Source of the DNA: Azolla caroliniana
Taxonomy: Eukaryota; Polypodiophyta
DNA: 64,000 nucleotides
NCBI GenBank assembly: GCA_043228905.1
Contig: JBHGNT010000007.1
Location: 19,592,001 to 19,656,000, forward strand
Direction of reading: 5' to 3'
In this document: positions 22,798 through 34,157 of the stretch, piece after piece
Layout of the letters: every line of letters starts with the position of its first letter
Numbering within the stretch: the stretch's first letter is position 1
The notes under the pieces: generated by a model
The model's input: the letters and a program-made list of their open reading frames with translations, nothing else
Database searches by the model: none
What the model was told of the DNA's origin: nothing
Program-made: the position numbers and the translations under genes

Positions 22798-22846
22798 AGA
22801 GAGAGAGCAAACCTAAACATAGAGAAATGACCACATATAAACAGAG

Positions 22847-25110
22847 AGAGAATTAGAATTAGAATTAGAATTTTTATCGTCCATAAAGAGGCCAACTTTG
22901 ACCTATGGGACCAAAGTATACATGTGTTCTTGATATATGTCTCCTTCCTAAGAAGGCGTATTCATATGTTGAAGCACAAAGTCTCTATGTGTTAATAAAA
23001 CATACACATATGAGCTCAACCTTCTAGGTGGTGTCTTAAGTATGGATCTTAAGTTATCACTCCCTCTTAATATGTCAACATATCTTGAACGAATTGCACT
23101 ATATGTCGAGCATGTGAAGAGCAAGTGACATTCATCCTCTACCATGCCTTCATTGCATACTTTACTTGTCTTCAAATTCGTTACATTTTGATACCATGAT
23201 ACAACTTCAATACCTAACTTGTGAGATCGAGTGTGAAGTAGTGTAAGGGCTCTATGAGCATTGCTACTCATATTGGTAATGAGATAAGGTTGGATACGAT
23301 CAATAGACATTCTTGCTTTATATTGAGACCAACATTCAGGGTTGACATTTGCAATGTAGTATTCTAGCTTTGTCCTCTTAGCATCCTCCCACTTCATCCT
23401 TAATGATTCCACCAACCTTTCCTCAATCATTACATATTACATAGCATTGCTTGAAAGCTCTAAAAGATCATCCACACCCCATCTTCTAAACCATTTCTTT
23501 ATGTCAACAACCCAACTAGATGAGAGAATCTTACTTTTATGATTCTTTTATAGCTTACATCCAACATTCCAAGAAAGATGTGGTAATTGATGATTCGGCA
23601 TATTCTTGACTTTGGTAATCCAACATTCCAAGAAAGAACACCTGTTTCCAAGAGCATAACCTGGTAAGAGGTAGTGCATTTAACTCCTAATGGCCTCCTT
23701 AAAAACATCTTTTGAATTTTCTCAATCTCGTTCCATGCATTAAGAGAGATGGTGCCACACCATACTTCTACTCCATAAAGCAATACTTGAGTTACCATGG
23801 CATTGAACAACATTAATTTTACTTCCCATCCACAAGTATCACTTTGGTTGCATTGGTTCTCCAAAAGGTAATATGATTTCCAACCGGTTTGGAGTCTAGA
23901 ATCAATTTATTTGTGGCGGGTACATCAATACCAAGATATTTAAAGCTTTGAAAAAATTGTATATGTTCACCTTTATATGTGAGCATAGGGTAATGATGAG
24001 GTTGGATGGTTTGCACTACCATCATTTTTGTTTTCTCCACATTCACTGCTAGTCCACTACTATGGCAAAATTCTTCTAATACCCCAAGTAAATGTTGCAT
24101 ACTATCAACATCATATGAGAAGAGTACCACATCATCTGCATATAGAAGCAATAAGATAACATGTTGCATAAAATTGGGGCCATTCAATCCTTCTTCTCTT
24201 GCAACCTTATTCACCACTTCTTCTAATTTATCAATACATAAGCCAAAGAGTGTGGGTGATAGTGGACATCCTTGCTTGACCCCCATGTTACTTAAAAGCT
24301 CTTTGAGAATCCACTATCCATTTTTAGTTGGCCTTTCACTTGTTCATATAAGCGTGCAACCGCAACTCGGTACTCTAATGGCATGTCAATGTCAACCATT
24401 CTATTCCAAAGCTCACTTTGTGGTACGGTATCAAAAGCTTTCTTGAAATTAACAAAACAACAATAAAGTGTTTTTCCTTGTAGTCGACTCTCTTCCATGA
24501 TTACTCTTAATGTGACCAAATGATCCACGGTGGAGTGTTTTGGTCTAAATCCGGCTTGCCCAAGTGCTCTTTTGCTTGTATTCTCAGCCCATGTGCTTAT
24601 CTTTTGCTCCATAATAGTACTATATAATTTAGCGATAGTTGAGCTCACCATTATTATACGATAATTTGCTACTTGATTCTTATCTCCACCTTTAAATATT
24701 GGTTTAATCCAATTCATAAACCAATCATTTGGAAATCCTTGTTTTATAGCTTGCTCTAAAATTGTCATTATCCAATGACGAGTGGGTGGCATTGTCCATT
24801 TTAAAAGCTCACTTGAGACGTAGGTTGAATCTGCTGCTTTCCCACTTGCCATCTTCTTTATTCCCTTATTGACATCATCAATATCGATACATGTAGTGCA
24901 TGGTGTTTCAATTTTCTCAACCATAGGAGCCACACTGTCATGCATATATAACCTTTGTACATAGTCTAACATCTCTTCATTTGTAAAGTGACCTTTGACA
25001 TCTTCTTTCTTACCCTTGAGTTGTCCCCATGCTAATTTTGGTTTGAGCTTAAACAAGTTTTTCTTTTTCATCTCTTGCATTTGGAAATATCTTCTTTTCT
25101 TTCTCCTCAC
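22847..25110 (-). pseudogene. Non-LTR retrotransposon (LINE) reverse transcriptase and C-terminal region
   Basis: On the minus strand the segment at 25110-24292 encodes the RT fingers/palm (WIKPIFKGGDKNQVANYR, ALGQAGFRPKHSTVDHL, then VNFKKAFDTVP). A frameshift near 24290 leads to 24286-23819 with the GVKQGCPLSP and YADDVVLF motifs. Another break leads to 23864-23499. The segment at 23430-22948 has a Cys/His cluster (DECHLLFTC) typical of LINE tails. RT activity would need all parts in one frame, so this copy is dead. The 3' end runs into a (TTCTAA)n tail at 22847-22872 instead of poly(A), a feature of some LINE clades. Confidence 0.88.
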
Positions 25111-26157
25111 TACTTTCTTCTATATGTGCCATGCAACAATCTTTTCATTCCCCCCTTCAATGGACTTAAACCATTTGAGATACATCTTACATTCATCGTC
25201 GAACCAAGAATTACATGGAAAACTACACACCTTATGCCCACCCACATGTCTCTTAAAGCATTGACATCCAACCTTAAGGATTATATCCTTCAAATGTTGC
25301 CAATTTTCTTTAACATCGTTGCTTAGAGAAAAATTTAACAAATGGTTCTCCACTTCATTTGCATACATCTTAGCTTTTTTGTAGCAAGGTCGGATAATAC
25401 ATCTCTTTTCGTCTTTCACTTCACGACATCTAGTGGAATGTGAAATTGTAAGCTCTAAGTACAATGGCTTGTGGTTTGAGTCCGGAGATAGAGAACCAAC
25501 TTTAAACACATTCACCAATGATAGATCACATGCCAACATTAATGCATAATCAACCACACTTCCTCCACCCGAGGATGGTAAACATGTGAGCACATTTGTC
25601 AATGGGAATGCCTTTATACCATTTAGGATAATCAAGTTTGTGCAATTTGGCATATGTATCAAAATTTTTCCATAATCTGACATGACACAATCCTCTAAGT
25701 CACGCAATAGACAATGTTCTACTACATTTTCTTCAAATGTCTCCACGTTTTGGAAATTTCCAACTCTTGCATTGAAGTCTCCCATAATTAAAACTTTACC
25801 AAGATTCTCAAATGAAAGTATATCATGGCATAACTCTGTAAAAGGATCATCACAATCTAACCCAAACCTACAATAGTAGTTTGAGTCTTTGTGAGGAATG
25901 TAACATGCAACTATATACAACTTCTCTTTCCCCAAATTAACCTCTATCCATATGTATCTCTTATAGTCATCATATTTGCATACTTTGATAGAATTATCTA
26001 AACTCTCATGGTAGATACATGCTATCCCGGCATGCCCAATATTCCCTTTGGAGTGAGGCCATATTGATTTTATGAGGTAACCGTCTATCTTAGGTATATG
26101 TTTTGCCTCATGCTCCCATGTTTCAGCCAAAAATATAATATCCATACCTTGAGAGAG

Positions 26158-26224
<67 letters not shown>

Positions 26225-26247
26225 CGAATTCGTTTTTGTTGTTGCAC
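25111..26247 (-). pseudogene. LINE endonuclease (APE type) region
   Basis: The frame contains the EEP/APE endonuclease motifs in order: FLAETWEHE near the start, VLIMGDFNARVG, GGGSVVDYAL and SPDSNHKPLYLEL. It is in the same frame as the RT part at 25110 and is separated from it by a TAG at 25120-25122. The normal N-terminus is missing. The frame runs out of an (AG)/(GATA) microsatellite that supplies Ser-Leu and Ile-Tyr-Leu-Ser codons, which suggests 5' truncation at the microsatellite. The 'D-S-N-H' in place of 'SDH' at the last motif may impair catalysis. Confidence 0.85.
26150..26222. repeat. GATA/GA microsatellite at the LINE 5' end
   Basis: About ten TAGA units follow a short GA run and are followed by a second GA run. 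The tract lies exactly where LINE homology ends. Confidence 0.9.
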
Positions 26248-26444
26248 TCTCTATCGGCAACGGAATTGGGCACAAAGAAAAGCGTTAGAAAGCCCTCAAT
26301 TAGAGCTTCGTAACAAGATATAGCACATTAAATTTGGTGGTCTGTACGAGAAGTAACAATAGAAATAAGGAATATTGTGTTATTGGCATCCACATACTTA
26401 ATGTAAGGAATACGGTTTCCTAAGCTATGCTCGGCCACAACTGA

Positions 26445-26800
26445 GACGTCAAATCAAGCACAGAAAATAGGGATGTGGTGAGATGTATCTACACACGAAA
26501 CAGTAAAGAAGAAAGTGCACATGATGTTAACGTGGAAAACCCAAATCTGGGAAAAACCATGACAACCCTCAAACTGCAAAATATCACTATATCAAGATTA
26601 CAACAATGGGGCACAAAGGCAACGACCTCTTGCTCCCTCACTTCGCCACCAAGCGGTTACAACAGAGGCAACAACCTCTTCCTCTCTCTCTCTCGCTCTT
26701 CTCTGTACACACAGTTACGCTCTGAATTATCGCAACAACGATAATAATACAACCAGCTCTACATCATATTATTAAGTTTGCCCTAGGTCATATTTATACT
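26445..26800 (+). repeat. Dispersed repeat, probable LTR fragment (related to 63767-64000)
   Basis: The words ACGTGGAAAACCC, a GGGAAAAA run, AGGCAACGACCTC, CTTCGCCAC and GGTTACAAC occur in the same order at 63830-64000. This suggests a repetitive element end, most likely an LTR, present in two places in the window. No ORF. Confidence 0.55.
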
Positions 26801-26887
26801 AATATGACTTTCGGGCTATTTACAAAATATAGCCCTAGTGGGCTCTCTGGAACATATTTACATATATGTCCCTTCCATTCGATGACA

Positions 26888-27115
26888 GGTTCTCACCGGG
26901 CCTGCAACATCCGGTTCTCACCGGGTCTTCCATTGCCAGGTACTCCACATCTGGTTCTCACCGGGTCTTCCATTGTCGGGTACTCCACATTTGGTTCTCA
27001 CCGGGTCTTCCGTTGCCGGGTACTCCACATCCGGTTCTCACCGGGTCTTCCGTTGCCAGGAACTCCACATCCGATTCTCACCGGGTCTTCCGTTGCCGAG
27101 TACTCCACATCCGGA
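26888..27115 (+). repeat. 40-bp tandem repeat
   Basis: GGTTCTCACCGGGTCTTCC begins at 26913, 26953, 26993 and 27033, with a one-base variant at 27073, exactly 40 bp apart. A partial unit lies at 26888. The array gives artefactual ORFs in three frames. Confidence 0.93.
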
Positions 27116-27314
27116 TTCGGCCTCGGCCGAGTTGCTCATCAACACTATTCTTCTCACTTCCCATCCGGAGGGACCTGTTTCCTAACACTTAACACACATT
27201 GCGGGTCTTCTATTGTCTTCATCATCTTCGACCTCTTCAATCGGGTGAGTTCCGGTTGTCTCTCTTATTCATGGAAAATTGTTTTTATCCCGGATCGATA
27301 TCACCTCAAGAATA

Positions 27315-28587
27315 ATGGATATAAACATGAATTCCTCACCAATTGTGGGGGATATCGATATGGAAACAATTGATTTGAAAAAGAGTAATGTGATGGTTGA
27401 ATGTAATCGTGACAGGGAAGAGATTGGAAGCGCTAAGAGGTTTAAGGGTTTTGAAGAAATTAATGAGAAAAAATTGACATATGCCGAAGTAATACATGTA
27501 GATGAGGTTGACAAGGATCATTGTAATTGGCTTAATTTATGGGGAATTGCCAATACCTTGTTGTCTGATATTGTGGAAGAAAATGAAAATGAAGCGAAAG
27601 AATGCATTGATGAGGATGTGCATGATGTGGAAGTTGATGCTAAGGTAGTGTTGCAATCTTTATGTATTCTATGATCATGCGGTTATATTATTTTTTACCG
27701 GGAAACTCCCATACATTAATTGGATTAAACAATGGTTGAACACAATCGTGTCACCAAATTGTGTTGAAAATATATGCAAGACCACGAGGGTTTTATGATG
27801 TAGTGTTTCGTTCACCGGAACATCGAATTGCATTGTTTGCTAAATTTCCTGTGTTTTTTTATAAACGATTGGTGCATGTAATGCAATGGTCCCCCGTTGT
27901 GGACTATCATGCTTTGTTAAAACAAGAATGCCATGTTTGGGTAACAATGGATTGTAAGCATGCTTTTTTATGGCCACTTTTACCAGAGTTGATGAGTCAA
28001 ATGGGTAAAGTGTTGGTATCTCCACATGCAAATGGTACAAATAAGTGCAGATTTTGTGTGTTATGGGATACAAACCGTAAGAGGCTAGGATGGATGCGTA
28101 TGAACACACTTGGTATGAAAATACATTGTTTTAAATTGAAGTGGGAGACATTTGTAGGTCATTGTTTTGGATGTGGTGAATGGGGTCCCTTTATGGAGGA
28201 ATGCCATCATAATCGTCCTTCAACTATAGAGGTTCCTAATAAAGGGAATGGTAAGGAAGGAGTTGGGAGTGATGTTGGTGCACGTCAGATATTGTGGTTG
28301 TTATGGATGAAGGAACATCATCTAGAGCAGGTTATAAAGAGGTTTCACTTCAATGTTTGGGTCCTAAGAATAAGGGAACTCAATCTATGGATATGGAAAA
28401 AAACATTTTGGTGGTTATAGATAAGGGGAAAAAAGGATTGGCATCATGTGATGATGTTGTTGAAAAGGATTGGCATCATGTTAAGGGCAAGTTAAAGGGG
28501 AAATCAATGAATATGCAACGTAATAGTTTTCCCACTACTCGTGAGACTACTTGGAAAGGAAATTCAGGAACTAGGGAGGGTCCTTGA
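27315..28587 (+). pseudogene. L1-like LINE ORF1 (gag-like, zinc knuckle)
   Basis: The first frame (27315-27674) is acidic with no domain recognised. The second (27761-28420) has the conserved plant LINE ORF1 core (LLKQECHVWVTMD, LPELMSQMGKVLVSP, GWMRMNT) followed by a CX2CX4HX4C-like knuckle (CFGCGEWGPFMEECHH, with His changed to Phe). A third frame (28294-28587) follows. Three frames mean at least two frameshifts. ORF1 proteins bind the element's RNA. Confidence 0.75.
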
Positions 28588-28842
28588 AAAGTTCCTTGGC
28601 AAAGACAATTTAGGGATAAGGGATTATCCCTGCACCTTCAATTTGATTCATTGGGATAGGTTGTAAATTCATCGAATTCTCAAGGTTTTCGTCAAGCGGG
28701 AGAACCTAAACAAAAGATCTGATAGACAACCCTAAGGATGTGGTGCATGAAAATCCATATGCAACATTGGAGCATGCTTGGACTAGTTTCATGACATCGG
28801 TTGCTCTAAAGGAGCAAGTGCACCCATAACATTGTTGATTGA

Positions 28843-29966
28843 ATGAAAGTGGTAACATGGAATGTGAGAGTGGCATGTTCTCCTCATAAGAAGTATACAT
28901 TATGGGAAACTTTGTTAAGTAAAGAATGGGATGTATTATGTGCAGTTGAGCATAAGTGTCATGAGTTAGCAGGATCCATAGTTCATTTACATGGATATTC
29001 GTCATTCTATGCAAGACATCTTGATAATCATTATTCAGGTGTGGTATTAATCATGCGGGATAAATATTATCCTCAAGTGGTGCATAATGATCCTTATGGT
29101 TGGTTTTTGGTTCTAGAAATCACTTTTTTTGGCGAGGTTATGTGGGTGGTTGGGATTTATGCCCCTAACCAAGCCACTCAACGTATTGCATTATGGGGCT
29201 CACTCCTTCAAACCCTATGTGTGGGTTGTCCCGGATTACTTATGGGCGATTTTAACATGTGTGTTGATGCATCTCAATCTACGTCTGAAAATTCAATCAT
29301 GGATGATCCTGAGCAACTTGCTTAGGATGCATTGGCTATGGAGGTTCTAAAGTTGGATGTTTGGACATGGTTCCATGGGAATGATCCCGGTTTTACTTTC
29401 CAATCCGCTCAACATAGACAAACATGGAGTCGGTTAGATAGAATGAATGTGATGCACAATGATTCTTTTTTACCGACATCACTTTGTATGAAAGTTCTAC
29501 AAGATGTAGTAACCTCAGATCACTTTCCTATTTGTTTGGAGGTTTGTAATCATGCAATTGACATGTATAAATCCTTAGTTGGAAACCCTGCATTACGCTT
29601 TAACTCTTCTCTTTTGCTTCAACCTCACTTTGATTCTCTCATGGAGCAAATTTTGGTACATGTGAAATTCTCTCATGGAGCAAATTTCTCTCACTTTGAT
29701 TCTCTCAATCTAATGTGGTACATGTGAAACAAGGGGATGAATGGATAGTGGATCCAACTACAATAATTAACATGTGTTCATTACTTTAAGAAGTTGATTG
29801 GCCCACAATTGTTAATGACAATGAGGTGAGTAGAGCACATCATGAGTTTTATGATGTGGTTGGATGTATTGTGCATGATCTCATTAGTCATGAATTGGAT
29901 GCAGATTTCACTGAGGATGAGGTGGACACATGTTTAAGGCATCTTCCTAGTGGTAAGAGTTGTCAC
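28843..29966 (+). pseudogene. L1-like LINE ORF2, endonuclease part, truncated
   Basis: This opens with the APE-endonuclease start MKVVTWNVR, then DVLCAVEHKCH, GIYAPN, GLLMGDFNM and VVTSDHFPI. There is one in-frame TAG at 29323 and frame disruption after 29727. Around 29905-29965 the sequence still encodes DFTEDEVDTCLRHLPSGKS, the conserved stretch just before the RT domain, and then LINE homology stops abruptly. RT is absent. ORF1 and ORF2 are in the expected order with a 250-bp gap. Confidence 0.85.
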
Positions 29967-30289
29967 AGATAGATCATAAGCTCAAGAGACAAGAAAGAAG
30001 ATAACCAAATGGATGAGTAGTATTAACTAAAAGACTCCATAACTGGTGTTGTTCACCTTGAATTCCTTCAAGGTGAACTTAAACATTTATACTACACGGC
30101 ATGCATACTTGTTGCACGCATGTGAATATACAATAGAGCATGTAGGTACACATGCATGTGCCAAGTGTAAATACTACAAGGGAGCAACTATGCACATAAT
30201 GGTAGCCAAAACTACAAGGACCAATTCTATACATAACTGTATACTAAATATGTTGGTTAACCCATAATACTTGATTATAATATGGTCAT
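29967..30289. other. Short unassigned stretch with a hairpin and a pol III B-box-like motif
   Basis: A perfect 12-bp inverted repeat with a 4-base loop lies at 30051-30078 (GTTCACCTTGAA and complement). A B-box-like word (GAGTTCGAATC) lies at 30291, at the end of this stretch, and may be a SINE remnant. No gene. Confidence 0.45.
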
Positions 30290-31093
30290 GTCAAGAGTTC
30301 GAATCTTGACATTATCCCCCCCCCCTCCTACGCCGCCTTCCCAAATCGGCCATCGGTTTGTGGGGATATCGGTGATGAAAATCTTGGACCATTGGGGCAT
30401 TTGTAAATTTTCCAATGGTTCCCACGTGGTGTCAGACATGGGGAACCCCTCCACAATACGAGGTATTGCAAGTGTCGACGCTGCCAATGTGAGTCAAGGA
30501 TTTGGTGGACCTTGTATCCCTCCCTTGTCGTCAATTGCACAGGTGGTGGTGGGGCCTGACGTCCTGGGAGTTGTGAAGCATAATGGGGTTCGAGGAGGGA
30601 GACATGAAAAACATTGTGAATCTGGAAGTGGGATGGAAGGGCGAGCCGGAAGGCGACATGATTGATGCACTCAATGATACAGAATGGTCCCAACTTTTTG
30701 TAATCAAGTTTCGCACATGGACGAGTAGTAAAGATGTGTCCGCGTAACAACTAGACCATGTCTCCAACGACAAAGTGTGGAGTGGTAGATCGATGGCGAT
30801 CAACCTAATTATTGTATCGTTCATTAGCGAGACTAAGCTCTAAGGATAAATCATGATGTAGCTCTTCTAAATCGCGTGCACGATCCTCCGCGGAAGGGTT
30901 CACGGAAGTGGTAGGAAGGGAAATGTTGAAGCGAGGATGTAAACCATAGTTTGCAAAGAAGGGAGTGATGCCAGTCGATGCATGGAGAGAATTATTGTAG
31001 GCGAATTCCGTGAGTGAAAGCAAGTTGACCCAATCATCTTGTTGGTAACTAACTAAGCACCGAAGATATTGCTCGAGGATTTGGTTGACGCGC
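30290..31093 (-). pseudogene. Chromovirus (Ty3/gypsy) integrase C-terminus and chromodomain, part 1
   Basis: On the minus strand, 31023-30805 encodes the integrase region after the catalytic core (LLSLTEFAYNNSLHASTG, TPFFANYGLHPRF). The segment at 30750-30328 encodes the GPY/F-like region (KLDYKKLGPFCIIE, HNVFHVSLLEPH) and a C-terminal chromodomain (ILDSHWQRRHLQYLVLWRG), marking a chromovirus. The gene is continuous with 36168-36520 once the LTR element in between is removed. Stops and frameshifts make it inactive. Confidence 0.88.
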
Positions 31094-31882
31094 TGTCGAG
31101 TTGTTACACGCGTGCGTGTAGAAGGGCGGGACCACGGGGGTCTTGGACGAGGGAAGAAGGGAAGCCGAGAAGACGATTCCAGACGCGTTCCGGAAGCAAC
31201 CGAACGAGAGAGAGAGAGAAGGAGAGGGAGAAAGAGAGGGAGTGCGCCCTTGATGCCGACTCACACACACACACACACACAGACCGCGCTGACCCAACTC
31301 ATGCCCTTATGTACAGGCAACACAGGGAAGGGAACACCAAAACACCCATACAAACGGAGACACGAGTATGCACAGACGGATACTAGTATGTATATTACAA
31401 AAGGGGAAGAATACATTCCCAGCTTCGAGCAGGACCATGGTAGGGTAGGTTACAACAACAGTCTGCTGCCAAGCCGCCGTCCGGGGAGCTCTCGGGCTCG
31501 TCACACAGAGCGGGGTCTTGCATAGGAGACCGAGCAGAAACAACCCTCAACGGTTGACCTCCCCTGCGAAGAAGAAGAAGAAGAAGAAGAAGAAGAAGAA
31601 GAAGAAGAAGAAGAAAAAAAAAAGTAATTATCCCTAAAACTAACGGTATACCCTCTAATGCAAAAATGGGCAACCCCTTTACAAGGGACCATCCCTTCAT
31701 TTTATAGAACAAGGAGAGGGATGCGTTACAATGTGGGATAAATCCCCATTTACATGGGATTCTTCGTCCCAACTTAACTCCTATTATTCACACAATTATA
31801 CGAGGGTGAGTGCACATGGTGCACCCCGCCGATGTAGCCAATATTTCCCGGTTTCCGCCTCTGGCCGAAATTCTTCACGACA
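31094..31882 (-). repeat. Gypsy-A 3' LTR
   Basis: The 789-bp repeat aligns with 35338-36167. It contains short (CA)n at 31262-31281 and (GAA)n at about 31567-31612. In element orientation a TATA-like CTATAAAA lies about 180 bp from its start. Confidence 0.9.
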
Positions 31883-34157
31883 TCCGCCCCACCTAACCGC
31901 ATGTCCACCGGTACGTGCCAAATCTGGTGAAGGGTGAGAGATTTCGGCCAGTGAGAAACCGGTCTTCCGTAATCCGCATCCCAGCTCGCTGCCGGTTTGA
32001 ACTGTCGGCTTCGGTTCTTCCTTCGCGCTTACCTCCCTGTAGGCTTGTCCGACCCATTGATGGGTCCTTCGCCGCGATTCTCCGTGGTACGCGTACTTCC
32101 GCTGGCCCTTGTTCGGCCGTATGCATGCCCTGCTCTCCGCCGTATGCCCGATGTCCTCCGTTTGAGGAACGCCTGTAGTGGCCCGCGTTGCCTTCGTCCT
32201 CTCGCCGCCACCTTCCTTCTCCATGGTCTTACGTCGCCATGTCGGCTCGAACCGCCATGGTCTCCGAAACGGTGTGGAGGATCCTCCTCTGGCCTTCCAC
32301 GTGCTCCCTCCGAACTGCGCAACCCGTCTTCGCGCTCGCCTTTCCGCTACAGCCCCTCTGTGTGCCGCACACTCTCATCCGTAGTCACACTTCGATCCGG
32401 CCCGCGATGGCCACTTGCGAGACTCTTGTTCCGTCCCTGGTGTGCCTTTCCGGCCCGACAGACCTCCCCGTGTTTGCCCCTATCGGCTACTTCCGAAACC
32501 GTAACCGGCCGAAACCGTAACCGGCCGGCAAGGGTTTTTGGACTTCGTCCGCCCCGTCTTACCGACTCCCGATCCGCTATCTCGTGTCTCCGGGTCCCGT
32601 TCCCTGCCGCCACCGTCCTTCTCCCTAGGTCTCACGCCGACTCCCGTTAGCCGGTTGCGGGAGTCTCCGGATCGGTGTGAGGGTCCCATAGGACCGAACT
32701 CCGTTTCTCTGCTTGCCGAAATTCGGGTGTCTTCTGTCAGAGTCCTTCGCGACTCTCCTCGTGTCTTCCGCGTAGCCGGGCCCTGCCTTCATGTTGCCGG
32801 GTCCCGTTTCCCGCCTCCACCAACCTTCTCTCTCGGTCTCATGTTGGCATGTTGGCCGAACTGCCGGAGTCTCCGGTTCGGTGTGGGGATCCCGTAGGAC
32901 CGGACTTCCTTATGCACACTGACCTTGCCGGAAGATTTGAGATGGTTCGTAGCCGCCTCGCCGGTCTCATACCTCCTTGCCGTTCGCTTCCTGTTGTCCG
33001 ATAACGTTCACCTGCTGCCACCGATCTCTCCTATAGGACTCACACCGGCACTCGGGCCGACAGCCGGATCGGTGTGAGGATCTTCGTGGAACCTCCCCTT
33101 TTGGCTTCGGTTGCCCACCTTGCCGCCGCCACTATTCCTTACTCTAGATCTCACGCCTCCTCTTGTCGTTGGCTGCCGGAGTCTCTGGAACCGGTGTGTG
33201 TAAGGTCGCAGTTGCACCGCTCTACCTTCGCCATCCTCTTCTGTTGGTCACGTTCACTTGCCATCACCGATCTCTCCTATAGGACTCACGCCAGCATTCG
33301 GGCCGACAACCGGATCGGTGTGAGGATCTCTGTAGACCTTTGCCTTCGTCCCCTCGCCGCCACCGTCAGTATCTTGGTCTTACGTCGACCGCATCGCCGA
33401 CTGCCGAAGTCTCTAGAACTGGTGTGAAGGATCCTCCTTGGGCCTCCGATTTGTCTTCCTGACCCTGTCCCGAGTCTTCCCTTTCCGTATGCTGAGAGGG
33501 TGGCTCGCTCCACACCCTCTCCTGTAGTACCGTCGTACCGTGTTCCCGGCCTCTTCGTAGGCCTACTCTCTTCCTCCCTCCCGGAATGGTTTTCTGGAAG
33601 TCCGTTTCGCCCGGTTCTCGTCCGGGTCCGTCCTTCATTCTTTGGATTGCCGGGTCCCGTTCTCCTGTCGCCACCGATCTCTCCTATAGGACTCACGCTA
33701 GCACTCGGGCCGACAACCGGATTGGTGTAAGGATCTCCGTAGGACCGGCCTTCATTCTCCTCTTCATCCCCTGTACTTCTCCCAAACTCGTCGTTGCTCT
33801 CTTTCTTGCGTACCTGCCTCCATCTCCCATCTCCCTAGGTCTCACGTCGGCGCTCGTTGTCGGCTGCTTGAGTCTCCGCATAAGACGTGGTGCTTCCGTC
33901 CCGTAACAATTTGCGGATGCTCGTTCGGGGTACCGCTCCCAAGTACATTCGGTGAGAAGCATCTGGTCTGTGATCAACCAAGCCCCGCCTGGGCTTGGTT
34001 TTCCAATGTCCGGAGTTTCGGCTCTGATGCCGACCTCTCCGGACTCGTTCTGAACCCTTGATCACTTCCCTTCCAATTCCTGACCTTCGCCCGGTCGGTC
34101 TTTCTCCCCATGTAAAAGAGGGCGGCTCGTCCCACACCCTCTTCCGTATCGGCACCT
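31883..34157 (-). repeat. GC-rich internal repeat region of Gypsy-A
   Basis: About ten degenerate units share the order GCCGCCACC, TCTCCCTAGGTCTCACG (or CTCCTATAGGACTCACG), GGCCGACxxCCGGA, TCGGTGTGAGGATC. They occur near 32215, 32605, 32815, 33015, 33125, 33255, 33355, 33665 and 33825. High GC opens overlapping ORFs on both strands and none shows a domain. It replaces the pol region of ordinary gypsy elements. Confidence 0.65.

Larger units (their letters stand above)
21424..22845 (+). mobile_element. MULE (Mutator-like) transposon relic with long inverted arms
   Basis: An inverted pair of about 340 bp (21424-21765 and 22475-22797) flanks a transposase relic. The right arm is followed by a short direct repeat of its own end (to 22845). 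Upstream, 21153-21420 holds AT-rich sequence with repeated ATTTACCA-type words and may belong to the same or an older element. The right arm overlaps the 3' end of the transposase frame, so the left arm is an inverted copy of coding sequence. The insertion lies where copy 3 of the LRR flank breaks off. Confidence 0.75.

Noticed and set aside
31997-33906. Many long ORFs on both strands in GC-rich DNA
   Set aside because: High GC lowers stop frequency. No conserved domain, and the ORFs contradict the repeat structure.
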